Assembly (NCBI GenBank): GCA_963775625.1
Contig: CAVZJM010000009.1
Location: 81,752 to 145,751 of the forward strand
Length of the DNA stretch: 64,000 nucleotides
Reading direction: 5' to 3'
Source of the DNA: JAIBJN01 sp963775625
GTDB lineage: Bacteria; Actinomycetota; Thermoleophilia; Gaiellales; Gaiellaceae
Shown here piece after piece: positions 35,101-42,654 of this stretch. The notes under the pieces are model-generated. The model was not told where the DNA came from. It ran no database searches and saw nothing but the letters and a program-made list of their open reading frames with translations. A program made the position numbers and the translations under genes. Positions within the stretch are counted from its first letter, which is position 1. The number at the start of each line of letters is the position of its first letter.

Positions 35101-36693
35101 ACGGACCGCCGCGTCGACAACACGAAGCCGAGCCTCACCTCCTCCACGCCCTCGGACGGCTCCACGATCGCCTCCGCCGGCTCGTTGCAGGTCGTGGCGA
35201 GCGAGGACGTAGCCGGCATCGTCGGCGCCCAGATCGACGGCTCCGCCGCACCCGCGCCGAGCATCTCAGGCGACACCGTGACCTACACCCAGGCCTTCGC
35301 GCCCGGCCCGCACCTGCTCGCCGGCGAGCTCGAGGACCTGGCCGGCAACCGCCAGCCGATCCGCGTGCACTTCACGACGTGGACGGGCCCGACCGCGGAC
35401 TACCCGTACGTCGAGAAGAACTCCGACTCCGGCTCGAGCATGTCCCTCCGCTCGACGAGCGACACGACGACCGTGACGGTGCCCGCGGGCGCCTGGACGG
35501 GGGCTCCGGCCGGCGACTGGCTCGTCCTGCGGGTCGACCCCCAGGCGGCCACGGGCGGCTCCGGCGGCTTCCAGCCTGCGAGTGAGGCGCTCGACGTCAC
35601 CGCGTACTGGGCCCTCTCCGGCTCCGCCGTGACCTCCTTCTCGCTCCCGCTCGAGATCGAGGTCGACAACGCACAGGCCCACGTCATCCCCGCCGTCTAC
35701 GAGAGCGGCGCGTGGCGCCCGCTCGCCGAGGTGCCGGGCACCGGCCTTCCGGCTTCCTGGGGCGACGGGTTCGCCTACGACGGGACGAACGTCCGGATTC
35801 TCACGCGCCACCTGTCGCTCTTCGCGCTCCTCGAGGACGTGGAGGCGCCGACGAAGCCCGGCGGCTTCAAGGGAACCGTCAAGAAGGGGAAGTTCTCGCT
35901 CTCCTGGACGGCTGCCACGGACAACTCGAGCCTGATCTCCGCCTACCGGGTCTACGCCAACGGGACGCTCGTGAAGACGGTGGACGGCTCCAAGCGCTCG
36001 GTCGGGATGGGCAAGTTCAAGCTCACCGACCGGCGCTCGTTCCAGGTCGCCGCCGTGGACACCGCAGAGAACAGCGGCCCGAAGACGCGCGCGCTCAAGA
36101 TCGTCCCGAAGCTCGCCAAGCTGACGCTCGCAGCGGCCAAGTCGGCCCTCAAGAAGCGTGGCTTCAAGACGGGAAAGGTCAGCCACCGAACCTCGGCGAG
36201 CGTCCCGGCGGGCAAGGTCGTCAAGGGCGCAGCCAGCGGCCTCAGGTTCGTCGGGGCGAAGATCGGCCTGACCGTCTCGAAGGGCAGCGGGGGCTCCAGC
36301 GGCCGGGTCGCGCCGACGACGACCCCTCCCAGCTATGGCGCGACGACCTACCCGCCCCCGAGCAGCCCGACGAGCCCGACGGAGACCGCTCCGCCCCCGC
36401 CGTCCACGACTCCACCGCCTGCCCCCACTGAGCTGACTCCCGCGGTGCAGGAGTCCTTCCAGCCCCAGCGCGGCCACGTCCTTCCCTTCGTCGCCCAGCG
36501 CGCCGAGAGCTTCTCGGGCCTCCGCCGCGAGCTCGGCTTCGGCCTCCTCGCGGCCGCCTTCTCGATCGCCGTGGTCGCCGGCCTCCGCGCCCGGCGCCCG
36601 GCCGTGACCGGCTCGCCCGCGAGCGGCGACCAGATGCTCCTCTGGGACGAGCGGATCATCCAGGCGATCCGCCGCTTCCTCCGCCTCTCCTAA
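26191..36693 (+). CDS. Giant repetitive surface protein with Ig-like modules, Fn3, PASTA and C-terminal anchor
   Basis: This protein has about 3500 residues. The ATG at 26191 is chosen because the frame further upstream only runs antisense through the mutase. Residues 30-57 are a hydrophobic export segment. Next come a region of about 400 residues, then dozens of Ig-like modules of four kinds: a 'TFECRLDGGSW-C' type with paired Cys, a 'GWNAGC...FCGTY' type, a 'SSDSADAGSGVDSAEFQRRPAGG' type, and an 'SSPFAY..GTEIFVNT' type. The C-terminal part has an Fn3-like domain (about 35850-36100), one PASTA domain (LTLAAAKSALKKRGFKTGK), a Pro/Thr-rich stalk, a transmembrane helix (GFGLLAAAFSIAVVAGLRA) and a short basic tail. 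A role in adhesion or envelope is inferred. Frame breaks occur at 29178-29650. Confidence 0.8.
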   Translation: MTSTPPLRPTETGSADVEPAAVLRGSSPVRSAAAIAAAAAVFLAVVVLAGVGRLDADVPGFLDKALGPEKAGAPLERTPARGVGVRIHDQGYTVSHRGASVSVVSEDVTGADWRRHVHGVSRETDFGTETIVVDGRKTEEFLTVVERQGERTWRWKLASRLQPRLTRDGAVSFLDPTRHLVTSISIDPVRILDADGKDVTPEGLRWGLEEGDTGWWMTLELDDADLPLPYVIDPAVTHRASATQNNGAGSTSLTITKPAGAVEKDLLVALVSVRNNGTVTAPTGWTQVVNSAYSFYLRKSVWYKVAGASEPANYTWTFGTSGAAAGGISAFYGIKTSTAPGPLNVADTTPQTANSGTVTATSITTTTNNALVLAFFTARNNTTFTQAAGMTELYEVGASGGIDIATDSMIQVTAGATGNKTSTLGTSSRNSGTQASFNVDDVAPTGSLTDPGSPLAGTVTLNGSGSDTDSAVASVVFQRSPAGAGTWTDIGTDTTSPYSASFNTTGVSDGLYDLRVVVTDAAANVTSSSTVANRRVDNTAPASTTTFPASAGTYNTAGWNAGCGTIGFCGTYSDGGSGVSQVQISIRQGTGNYWSGGSFSSASEAWNTASIAAGSWSYAFAATSFPADGGYTVRVRATDAAGNVEAPNSRSFAVDRDEPETTIDSSPANPTASTSASFTFSSDEGGSTFECRLDGGSWGACSSPEGYSSLTDGSHTFEVRATDVAGNTDTSPASSTWLVDTTAPSSTTTFPAAGGEYNAGGWAAGCATAGLCGTYADGSGSGVSQVEVSIRQGSGNYWNGSSFSSASEVWNAAGLSAGSWSYPLAAGSFPADGSYTVRVRAVDAAANTEAPTSRGFEYDTTDPSAVFAFPAAGGAYTTSGWNAGCTVAGFCGSHSDSGTGVAGVGVSVRRVSTGLYWDGDSFDAAGEMFLSAALAGGDWSFGLAAPGFPADGAYTVHVRATDDAGNTEGGPSRTFTYDTTPPQTTIDSNPADPTGSDECRLRLLLERRRLHLRMPPRRRLLERLHEPQELLGPVGREPHLRRPRHRHRRQHRRLPGLLHLARRHRGALLDDLLPGRRRHLQRRRLERRLRLLGALRDVRRRLRLRRRRGRGLHPPGLGRATGTAPGSRAEARCGTTPARSRRLVVSPSDAADFLADGSYTVRVRAVDSVGNAEAPSSRAFAFDATAPTGSLTAPADGAALRGVSVTVSSDSADAGSGVDSAEFQRRPAGGGTWTTIDTDTTSPYTVSWDTTPLTDGDYDLRVVTTDQAGNAFVSATRTVTVDNTAPSAATLDPLPGAIRNGQELTGSGADATSGVESLTYLYCAGTSCTPSTPVGSSTTGPDYNVIWTGQPADGDVRVLARVTDRAGNTLDSTIQDVLVDNTSPTGSLTAPANGATLGGVSVTVSSDSADAGSGVDSAEFQRRPAGGGTWTTIDTDTTSPYTVSWNTTPLTDGDYDLRVVTTDQAGNTFASATRTVTVDNTAPSVTITAPTGFVNAAAPDPFTVTATTPDGDVQTVELFSCSNASGGCSSGSWVSLGADPSAPYSASWPVDPDGNRALRAVSTDGAGNTGSDVVNVTVDRTSPSGALTAPADGAFVTATLTVSSDSADAGSGVDSAEFQRRPAGGGTWTTIDTDTTSPYSVSWDTTPLTDGDYDLRVVTTDQAGNTFASATRTVTVDNTTPSAPVVTLSESSPFAYASGTEIFVNTDETGSYDVEATSSDPHSGIDRIRFPGPTDDSSSPYSASYAFGDLSGPQAVTAFNGAGLTAATPFTVTPDTAEPAGGSVGYPDGYDTDGDVTITVDAGTDALSGVAPASAVLERRTSALSDGSCDPFAGGWNTVTSPDTVASGLCAQYRYRVSDRVGNEAIYTSANVVKVDLVNPGAPALALVESSPFAHVAGTEIFVNTNETGSYDVEASTSDAVSGIDKVVFPAGVEDTSAPYSAGYDFDDLLGTQTVTAHDRAGNTASSGFDVTEDVTAPSTTDDTASTGPSWQTAPVTVTLTPTDARAGVAATYYTTDGSVPTTSSDEGTSIDLTSDGVYTIRYFSVDNVGNVEPVRTAFTTIRIDQTSPSLPAITLDESSPYAHVSGSEIFVNTNQTGSFDVSATSSDAGSGIDMISFPGGVDDSTSPYSTTYDLDDLSGSQTVTAHDVAGNTASDTFTVTPDTAAPTGGFVDYPDGFDADGTVTVAVDAGSDALSGVNAASSVLERTTSALSGGTCAPFVGGWSAATSPDTVPDSTCARYRYRVFDRVGNEAIYTLPTSTVKVDLTVPQTTIDSAPADPSNDASPDFTFSSSEPASTFECRLDGGSWSACTSPEGLAGLGDGTHTFQVRATDAAGLTDPSPASYTWTVDTAAPNTSFDDVPPDPSNDDAPDFEFSAGEAGSTFECRLDGGAWTPCASPETIGLLADGGHTFQARATDAAGNVDASPASYTWTVDTVAPDTSFSVVPADPTNDTTPTFEFSANEAGSSFQCRLDVGPWGACSSPETVGALTDGSHTFEARATDQAGNQETAPASYTWVVDAGVPTVTITQPSGFVNASDADPYTLRATSPDGDVADVEFFRCSDDSAACSTGSWVSLGADASAPYEASWPLDPDGNRALRAVATDDASNTGADVVDATIDRTVPATTIDSAPSDPSASTTASFEFSASEGGVSFECRLDAGSWGACSTPQGYSSLTEGNHTFHVRATDVAGNVDPAPAAFSWTVDTGAPQTTIDVAPSDPSGSPAPSFEFSASEPGSTFECRLDGGAWGACASPESYAGLADGSHTFQVRATDAAGNVDGTPASHTWTIDATPPGGGLADPGQYLRGTISLTASPSDGGVGIQGVDFQVSPANAGAWASIDVDTTDPYGVAWDTTLLADGVYDLRIVVTDNAGNSSPSAIVEDRVVDNTAPGATMNDPGASLRGTVSLTANASDAGSGVDTVSFQRSPAGAGAWVTTGASWDTTDVADGLYDLRVTVADNAGNSTTSPPVTDRRVDNTKPSLTSSTPSDGSTIASAGSLQVVASEDVAGIVGAQIDGSAAPAPSISGDTVTYTQAFAPGPHLLAGELEDLAGNRQPIRVHFTTWTGPTADYPYVEKNSDSGSSMSLRSTSDTTTVTVPAGAWTGAPAGDWLVLRVDPQAATGGSGGFQPASEALDVTAYWALSGSAVTSFSLPLEIEVDNAQAHVIPAVYESGAWRPLAEVPGTGLPASWGDGFAYDGTNVRILTRHLSLFALLEDVEAPTKPGGFKGTVKKGKFSLSWTAATDNSSLISAYRVYANGTLVKTVDGSKRSVGMGKFKLTDRRSFQVAAVDTAENSGPKTRALKIVPKLAKLTLAAAKSALKKRGFKTGKVSHRTSASVPAGKVVKGAASGLRFVGAKIGLTVSKGSGGSSGRVAPTTTPPSYGATTYPPPSSPTSPTETAPPPPSTTPPPAPTELTPAVQESFQPQRGHVLPFVAQRAESFSGLRRELGFGLLAAAFSIAVVAGLRARRPAVTGSPASGDQMLLWDERIIQAIRRFLRLS
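29178..29650 (+). other. Cluster of compensating frameshifts in the giant gene
   Basis: Module sequence leaves the main frame near 29180 (an extra base before ACGAGTGCCGACTTC) and continues in a second frame to about 29550. It passes through a third frame (YWDGSGFTSGSEVWNDS) to about 29600, returns to the second (LAAGDWSYRLP), and regains the main frame near 29640 (DAADFLADGSYTVRVRAVD). The net shift is zero, so the long frame appears open, but about 150 translated residues are garbled without correction. Confidence 0.8.
29816..31185 (+). repeat. Three near-identical 185-bp coding repeats
   Basis: The units are 29816-30000, 30407-30591 and 31001-31185. They differ from each other at only a few positions (for example GGGACACG against GGAACACG), so they are about 98% identical in DNA and far more alike than other modules of the protein. 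This implies recent duplication or gene conversion, and possible assembly collapse. Confidence 0.85.
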
Positions 36694-36710
36694 GAAGCTG
36701 CCGCCGAGCG

Positions 36711-37292
36711 CTACTGAGAGCTTCCGGGCCTCCACAACGGCTCCGGAGAGCCGGCGTTCGCAGCCCGGGCGAGGATGAAGAGGAGGTCGGAGAGGCGATT
36801 CAGGTAGGCCAGCGCCGCCGGGCTCACCTCCTGCGCCTGCGCGAGCGAGGCGGCGGCGCGCTCCGCCCGGCGGCAGACGGCGCGGGCAACGTGAAGCCGA
36901 GCGGCGGCCTCGGTGCCGCCGGGAAGGACGAAGCTTCGAAGCGGCTCGAGCCGGTCGTTGACGAGGTCGCAGAGCTCCTCCAGCCGCTCCACCTGGCCCG
37001 TCGTCACGCGCAGCCGCTCACGCCGCTCGTCCGCAAGGGGGACGGCGAGGTCCGCGCCCAGGTCGAAGAGGTCGTTCTGGATCTGCTCGAGCCAGGGGCG
37101 GAACTCGTCGGGAAGCCCGCCGGCGAGGGCGAGCCCCAGAAACGAGCTCAGCTCGTCGACCGTCCCGTAGGCCTCGATGCGAAGGTCGGTCTTGGGGACG
37201 CGGCTGCCGTCGCCGAGGCTGGTCTCCCCCGCGTCTCCGGCCCGGGTGTAGATCCGCGTCAGCCGCACGGGCTCGTCCCGGCGTCTCGCCAC
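36711..37292 (-). CDS. ATP:cob(I)alamin adenosyltransferase (PduO type)
   Basis: This 193-residue enzyme makes adenosylcobalamin from cob(I)alamin and ATP. The nucleotide site TRIYTRAGDAGETSLGDGSRV lies at residues about 11-32. VDELSSFLGLA, PGGTEAAARLHVARAVCRRAER and YLNRLSDLLFILAR are the standard later motifs. The gene is convergent with the giant gene (17-base gap). The cofactor product is required by the methylmalonyl-CoA mutase encoded 10 kb away; the two genes are not adjacent but share the pathway. Length and motif order are typical, and the gene is intact. Confidence 0.92.
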   Translation of the reverse strand: MARRRDEPVRLTRIYTRAGDAGETSLGDGSRVPKTDLRIEAYGTVDELSSFLGLALAGGLPDEFRPWLEQIQNDLFDLGADLAVPLADERRERLRVTTGQVERLEELCDLVNDRLEPLRSFVLPGGTEAAARLHVARAVCRRAERAAASLAQAQEVSPAALAYLNRLSDLLFILARAANAGSPEPLWRPGSSQ

Positions 37293-37322
37293 GGCGGCGA
37301 GTATAGAGATGGAGGCGCCCGG

Positions 37323-38027
37323 CTACGCGCCGGGGCCCGGGATGCGCACGGGCTCGTTCACGTTCGTGATGGCGAAGTCGAAGTGCATCGCCGCCTTCTC
37401 CCCGGCCGCGTCGATCGTCAGGTCGAGCAGCGTCCGCAGCGGCAGGTGGCTCACCTCGGAGATGTAGATCACGACGCGCGAGTCTCCGAGGCTCTGGGAA
37501 AGGTCGGGCAATGAGCCGCCGGTGGCCGAGCCCAGCTGCCCGAGCATCCCCTGGACGAGGCCCTGGGTGTCGAAGACCCCCGTGATCTTGACGGCCGGCT
37601 CGCCGCTCACCGTCGCCGTCTCGTCGACGTCGACGTCCTTCACGTACGGGGTGAGGTCGAACTGCTCGATGCCGGTCGGCTGGCCGGGCGGGAGGGAGAC
37701 CCTCTGCCATACGCCGCCGGACTTCATCCAGGCGTCGGCGCCGCGCATGACGACGCTCACCTCCGGGAACCCGGGCACGTCCGGCGCCTGAACGGTCATG
37801 AACGAGGAGCCGCCGTCCTTCGTGTTCCCTCCGCCGCGCAGGACGAAGGTGAAGTCGCCCACGGGTGTCTCCATCCACATGCGCCCGGCGAAGCGAAACG
37901 ACTCGACCTGGGCGAGCGCCTGATCGGACTGCGCAAGGAGCTCCTGCGCCTTCTGCCCGTCGGCGCCGGCGCAGCCGGAGGACGCAACCGCCAGGACGAC
38001 CGCGAGGAGGAGCATCGCACTCCGCAT
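37323..38027 (-). CDS. LppX/LprG-type lipoprotein
   Basis: This 234-residue exported lipoprotein has signal peptide MRSAMLLLAVVLAVASSGC, where Cys19 in ASSGC is the lipobox residue. The mature part resembles the LppX/LprAFG half-barrel that carries lipids or lipoglycans across the envelope: FRFAGRMWMETPVGDF, a middle DVDETATVSGEPAVKITG, and a C-terminal RVVIYISEVSHLPLRTLLDLTI strand pair. Downstream on the same strand, the next gene is the cobalamin adenosyltransferase 30 bases away, so they may share a transcript. The ligand is unknown. Family assignment is by fold pattern, not by strong motif. Confidence 0.72.
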   Translation of the reverse strand: MRSAMLLLAVVLAVASSGCAGADGQKAQELLAQSDQALAQVESFRFAGRMWMETPVGDFTFVLRGGGNTKDGGSSFMTVQAPDVPGFPEVSVVMRGADAWMKSGGVWQRVSLPPGQPTGIEQFDLTPYVKDVDVDETATVSGEPAVKITGVFDTQGLVQGMLGQLGSATGGSLPDLSQSLGDSRVVIYISEVSHLPLRTLLDLTIDAAGEKAAMHFDFAITNVNEPVRIPGPGA

Positions 38028-38090
38028 GAGAGGAAGATCGGCCCCGAGGGAGCTCGAGCCAACACCCAGAACGGGGGAGCCGGTGAAAGG

Positions 38091-39158
38091 CTACGCGGCG
38101 ACCAGGGCGCGGATCTCGCGCAGGCGGTCCTCCCGCTCCACGAAAGACTTGACGACCGCCGGGTCGAACTGGGCCCTCGATTCGCCGACGATCTCGCGGC
38201 CGGCGTCGGCCCACGTCAGCGCCGGACGGTATGGGCGGTCGCTCGTCATGGCATCGAGCGCGTCGGCGACGGCGAAGATCCGCGCCGCGAGGGGGATGTC
38301 CGACGCCTCGATGCCGTCCGGATAGCCGCCGCCGTCCCAGCGCTCGTGGTGGGAGCGCACGATCCTCAGGCCCTCGCCCTGGAGGAAGGCGACGCCGCCG
38401 AGCATCTGCTCGCCCAGGAGCGTGTGCGTCCTCATCAGACGGGTCTCGCCCTCGTTCAGCGGCCCGGCCTTCTGCAGGATGCGATCCGGGATTCCGATCT
38501 TGCCGACGTCGTGGAGCAGGAAGCCGTACTCGGCGCTCGGATCGTCCACGAGCTCCGGGCTGAGCGAGCGCGCGAGCTCGAGCGCGTAGCGCTGGACGCG
38601 CTGCGAGTGGGCGCGCGTGCCCGTGTCCTTGGACTCGAGCGCGCTCGCCAGCGCGGCGACCGTCTGCCTGTAGGCGTTCTGGAGCAGGACGCGCTGGCCG
38701 CGCTCGATCTCGAGCAGGTGGCGGAGATCGCGCGCATAGAGGAGAAGCTGGTGCTCGTCCTCGACCGGGCCCTCGCCGCGCGCCGGGGGCGGGACGGCGT
38801 CGAGCCCGCCGGTGAGCCGCTCCACGACGTCGAGGAGCTCGAGCGGGCTGAACGGCTTCCGCAGGAACGCGTCGGCGCCGGAGTCGCCAACGGTCACCCC
38901 GTCGTCCACGGAGCCGGAGAGGAGAACGACGGCGATGCCGACGGTGCTCTCCCCCGCCTTCAGTCGCCGGCAGAGGTCGACGCCGCTCATGCCCGGCAGC
39001 CGGAGGTCGAGCACGATCGCGTCCGGACGTCGCAGCCGCACGGCCTCGAGCGCTGCCTCGCCGGTCCCGACGTCCTCCACCTCGACGTCCACGACCTCGA
39101 AGGTCGTGCGGAGGAGTGCCCGGAATGCGGCGTCGTCGTCGACGATGAGCAGACGCAC
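38091..39158 (-). CDS. Response regulator with HD-GYP output domain
   Basis: This 355-residue two-domain protein has an N-terminal receiver (1-118) with LLIVDDDAAF and a phosphate-accepting Asp in IVLDLRLPGMSG (about residue 52). After a linker, an HD-GYP domain (about 160-345) shows HSQRVQRYALELAR, the HD pair in FLLHDVGKIGIPD, HHERWDGGGYPDG, and ARIFAVADALDAMTSDRPYR. HD-GYP proteins hydrolyse cyclic di-GMP, so this links a phosphorelay to second-messenger turnover. All key residues appear present. No kinase is adjacent. Cyclic di-GMP control of the polysaccharide locus would be a natural but unproven role. Confidence 0.9.
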   Translation of the reverse strand: MRLLIVDDDAAFRALLRTTFEVVDVEVEDVGTGEAALEAVRLRRPDAIVLDLRLPGMSGVDLCRRLKAGESTVGIAVVLLSGSVDDGVTVGDSGADAFLRKPFSPLELLDVVERLTGGLDAVPPPARGEGPVEDEHQLLLYARDLRHLLEIERGQRVLLQNAYRQTVAALASALESKDTGTRAHSQRVQRYALELARSLSPELVDDPSAEYGFLLHDVGKIGIPDRILQKAGPLNEGETRLMRTHTLLGEQMLGGVAFLQGEGLRIVRSHHERWDGGGYPDGIEASDIPLAARIFAVADALDAMTSDRPYRPALTWADAGREIVGESRAQFDPAVVKSFVEREDRLREIRALVAA

Positions 39159-39216
39159 TGGCGGCTCCTCGTAGTTCGGAGGAAGGCCCCGACCGGTTTG
39201 CCGACCTGAGCCTTGC

Positions 39217-40053
39217 CTAAAGGTAACTGTAAAAGCCCTCGCCCGTCTTGCGCCCGAGGCGGCCGGCGGCGACGTGCTCGCGCAGGAGCGGGCACGGCTC
39301 GTGCTTCTCGTCCCCGAGCCCGTCGCGCAAGACCTCCATGATCGAGACGCACGTGTCGAGCCCGATCAGGTCGGCGAGGGCCAGTGGGCCCATGGGGTGG
39401 TTGAAGCCGAGTCTGGCGATCGTGTCGATCGCCTCGGCCTCAGCGACACCGTCGGCCAGCGCGTAGGCGGCCTCGTTGATCAGCGGCATCAGGATCCGGT
39501 TGGCGACGAACCCGGGGAAGTCGTTCACCTCGGCGGGCGTCTTGCCCAGCTCGCGGGAGAGCTCCGTGATCTCGGAGACGGTCTCGTCGGAGGTGGCGGG
39601 GGCGCGAACGACCTCCACGAGCGCCATGACGGGCACGGGGTTGAAGAAGTGCATCCCGATCACGCGCTCGGGCCTGCCCGTCACCGCGGCGAGCGAGGCG
39701 ATCGGAATCGAGGAGGTGTTGGAGGCGAGGACCGCCTCCGGGCCGAGCGCGAGGTCGGCGCGGCGGAAGATCTCCTGCTTCACGCCTGCGTCCTCGACGA
39801 CGGCCTCCACCAGCAGGTCGGCGTCGGCGAGATCGTCCACCGGCTCGACCCGGGCGAGCACCTCGGCGGGATCGTGCGGCGCGCCCTTCGCCGCGAGCTT
39901 CTCCAGGCTCTTCGCCATCCCGGCGAGCCCCTTGTCGACGGCATCTGGAGCGGCGTCGTGGAGAAACACCGTGCGGCCCGACGCGGCCATGACCTGCGCG
40001 ATCCCGGCGCCCATCTGGCCGGCTCCGACGACGAGCACGCGCTCGAACCGCAT
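39217..40053 (-). CDS. 3-hydroxybutyryl-CoA dehydrogenase family protein
   Basis: This 278-residue NAD(P)-dependent 3-hydroxyacyl-CoA dehydrogenase interconverts 3-hydroxybutyryl-CoA and acetoacetyl-CoA. It has a Rossmann motif at the N-terminus (VLVVGAGQMGAGIAQVMAASG). The catalytic His region is GMHFFNPVPVMALVEVV, with Asn in ASNTSSIPI. The C-terminal dimer domain includes FPGFVANRILMPLINEAAYAL and GFNHPMGPLALADLIGLD. It lies 37 bases downstream of the thiolase gene on the same strand. Together they catalyse consecutive steps of short-chain beta-oxidation or of acetoacetyl-CoA formation. The gene is intact and of typical length. Confidence 0.93.
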   Translation of the reverse strand: MRFERVLVVGAGQMGAGIAQVMAASGRTVFLHDAAPDAVDKGLAGMAKSLEKLAAKGAPHDPAEVLARVEPVDDLADADLLVEAVVEDAGVKQEIFRRADLALGPEAVLASNTSSIPIASLAAVTGRPERVIGMHFFNPVPVMALVEVVRAPATSDETVSEITELSRELGKTPAEVNDFPGFVANRILMPLINEAAYALADGVAEAEAIDTIARLGFNHPMGPLALADLIGLDTCVSIMEVLRDGLGDEKHEPCPLLREHVAAGRLGRKTGEGFYSYL

Positions 40054-40090
40054 CCGCGCGAGCCTACTGGAACCGATGGCCGAAGGGTGG

Positions 40091-41242
<1,152 letters not shown>

Positions 41243-41285
41243 GCGGCCAGCGTACCAACCAAGCTTTGGCCCGCCGAGCCTCTTT

Positions 41286-41450
41286 GGAACCCGAAGCAGA
41301 ATGAAGCCTTGAGCCGTCGCGACGCCCTGGGCGGCGCGCTGCGGCGTCCTCGGTTGCGCCGTAGCCTCCGGCTACGAACGCGCCCTGCGTCCTCGCATCG
41401 CACTCACCCAGAACGCCGCGCCGACGAAGCGTCATCCCGCTTCGAGTTCT
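41286..41450. repeat. 165-bp palindromic repeat element, copy 2 (PAL-2)
   Basis: This copy is inverted relative to copy 1 and the same length. It has roughly 90% identity to copy 1 outside the central 25 bases. The right terminal repeat read from the minus strand is AGAACTCGAAGCGGGATGA; the left is GGAACCCGAAGCAGAATGA. The apical hairpin is CGTAGCC-TCC-GGCTACG, a different sequence from copy 1 but also a 7-bp stem. The right end abuts two tandem minus-strand TAG codons, the first being the stop of the M48 protease gene. Confidence 0.85.
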
Positions 41451-41451
41451 A

Positions 41452-42654
41452 CTACTCGTTGCGCCCGCGCCAGGCCTCGGCCATCGCCACCCGCTTCGCC
41501 ATCGACGGGTGCGTGTCGAAGAGGAGGTACGACCACGTCGGCGGGCTCGGGTCCGCCATCGCCTCCTCCGCGAAGCCGCGCCAGAGGCTGCTCACGGCCT
41601 CCGGATCCTCGATCGTCTCGAGAGCGACCCAGTCCGCTTCGGCCTCCATGTTCCGGGTGATGGCGTTCAGCACCGGCAGGGCCGCGAACTGGAGGACGAC
41701 GAGGACGAGCAGCGCGAGCGGGACCGCGGCGGGATCACGCATCCCTCCGCGGCGCCTGGCCGCCCAGGCGATCAGAAACGCGCCGGGAAGCGCGAAGAGG
41801 GCGTACCACGCGATGCTCTTCCAGAGGTGGTTCCGGGAGTGATGGCCGAGCTCGTGGGCGAGGACTGCCCGCACCTCGTCGTCGTCGAAACGCCTCACGA
41901 GCGTGTTCCAGAGGATGATGCGCCGGGTGGGCCCGAGCCCGGTGGCGGCGGCGTTCGGGCTCTCCCAGGCGTCCACCTTCTGGATCCGCACCGGGATGGG
42001 CGGCAGGCCCTGCTCCTCGGCCAGGCGATCCGCTTCGCGGACAAGGGCACGCGGCGCGTCCCGCTGCGCCGGGATCAGGTACGGGGAGACGAAGGTGAAG
42101 AGCGCCGCGAGCCCTACGAAGACGAACGCGCCTGGAATCCACCACCAGTTCCCGAGCGGGCCGGCGAGGCCCATGACGATCAGGAGCGCGAAGCAGACGA
42201 AGAGAAACTCGCCGCCCAGGGCGAACCAGTTGAGGAAGATCCATTCGACGTAGCCGAGCTCGGACACGTCGTGGCGGCGCTGCCACCAGAGATCGACGAT
42301 ACCGAAGGGGATCTGGACGAGCCAGACGATTGCGAGGCCGAGCATGCCGAGGAGCATCCCGGTGCCGATGCGGCCGGCCGCGGACTCCTTCGCGAAGCGC
42401 ACGCCGTAGCGGGCGTAGACGGCGAAGACCCCGATGAGCACGACGGCGGAGGCCACGTAGCTCCAGCGGAGGAAGCGCTCGAAGCCGCGCGCCTCGTCGA
42501 GCTCGGGCTGGGGGAGCACGTCGGCTGCGGCAACGTCCGGCAGCCGGAGGCCGTCGGGGACCGATGTCTGCCAGAGCCACCACGCGGCAACCGCCCAGAC
42601 GGCCGCGAGGGCCGCTACGACGAGAGCGACGGCGGGCGGAGTGGTCCGGGCCAT
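41452..42654 (-). CDS. M48-family membrane metallopeptidase (Ste24/CAAX protease-like)
   Basis: This 400-residue membrane zinc protease has the catalytic HExxH motif in LAHELGHHSRNHLWKS near residue 268 and a third ligand in NMEAEADWVALE. About seven hydrophobic segments are seen, the first at the N-terminus (ALVVAALAAVWAVAAWWLW). The C-terminus LLFDTHPSMAKRVAMAE is the usual Ste24/HtpX ending. Such enzymes cut membrane or prenylated peptides and help with envelope quality control. Its start lies 40 bases inside the end of the upstream DUF4389 gene, which suggests tight coupling. It is followed directly by the palindromic repeat. Confidence 0.88.
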   Translation of the reverse strand: MARTTPPAVALVVAALAAVWAVAAWWLWQTSVPDGLRLPDVAAADVLPQPELDEARGFERFLRWSYVASAVVLIGVFAVYARYGVRFAKESAAGRIGTGMLLGMLGLAIVWLVQIPFGIVDLWWQRRHDVSELGYVEWIFLNWFALGGEFLFVCFALLIVMGLAGPLGNWWWIPGAFVFVGLAALFTFVSPYLIPAQRDAPRALVREADRLAEEQGLPPIPVRIQKVDAWESPNAAATGLGPTRRIILWNTLVRRFDDDEVRAVLAHELGHHSRNHLWKSIAWYALFALPGAFLIAWAARRRGGMRDPAAVPLALLVLVVLQFAALPVLNAITRNMEAEADWVALETIEDPEAVSSLWRGFAEEAMADPSPPTWSYLLFDTHPSMAKRVAMAEAWRGRNE

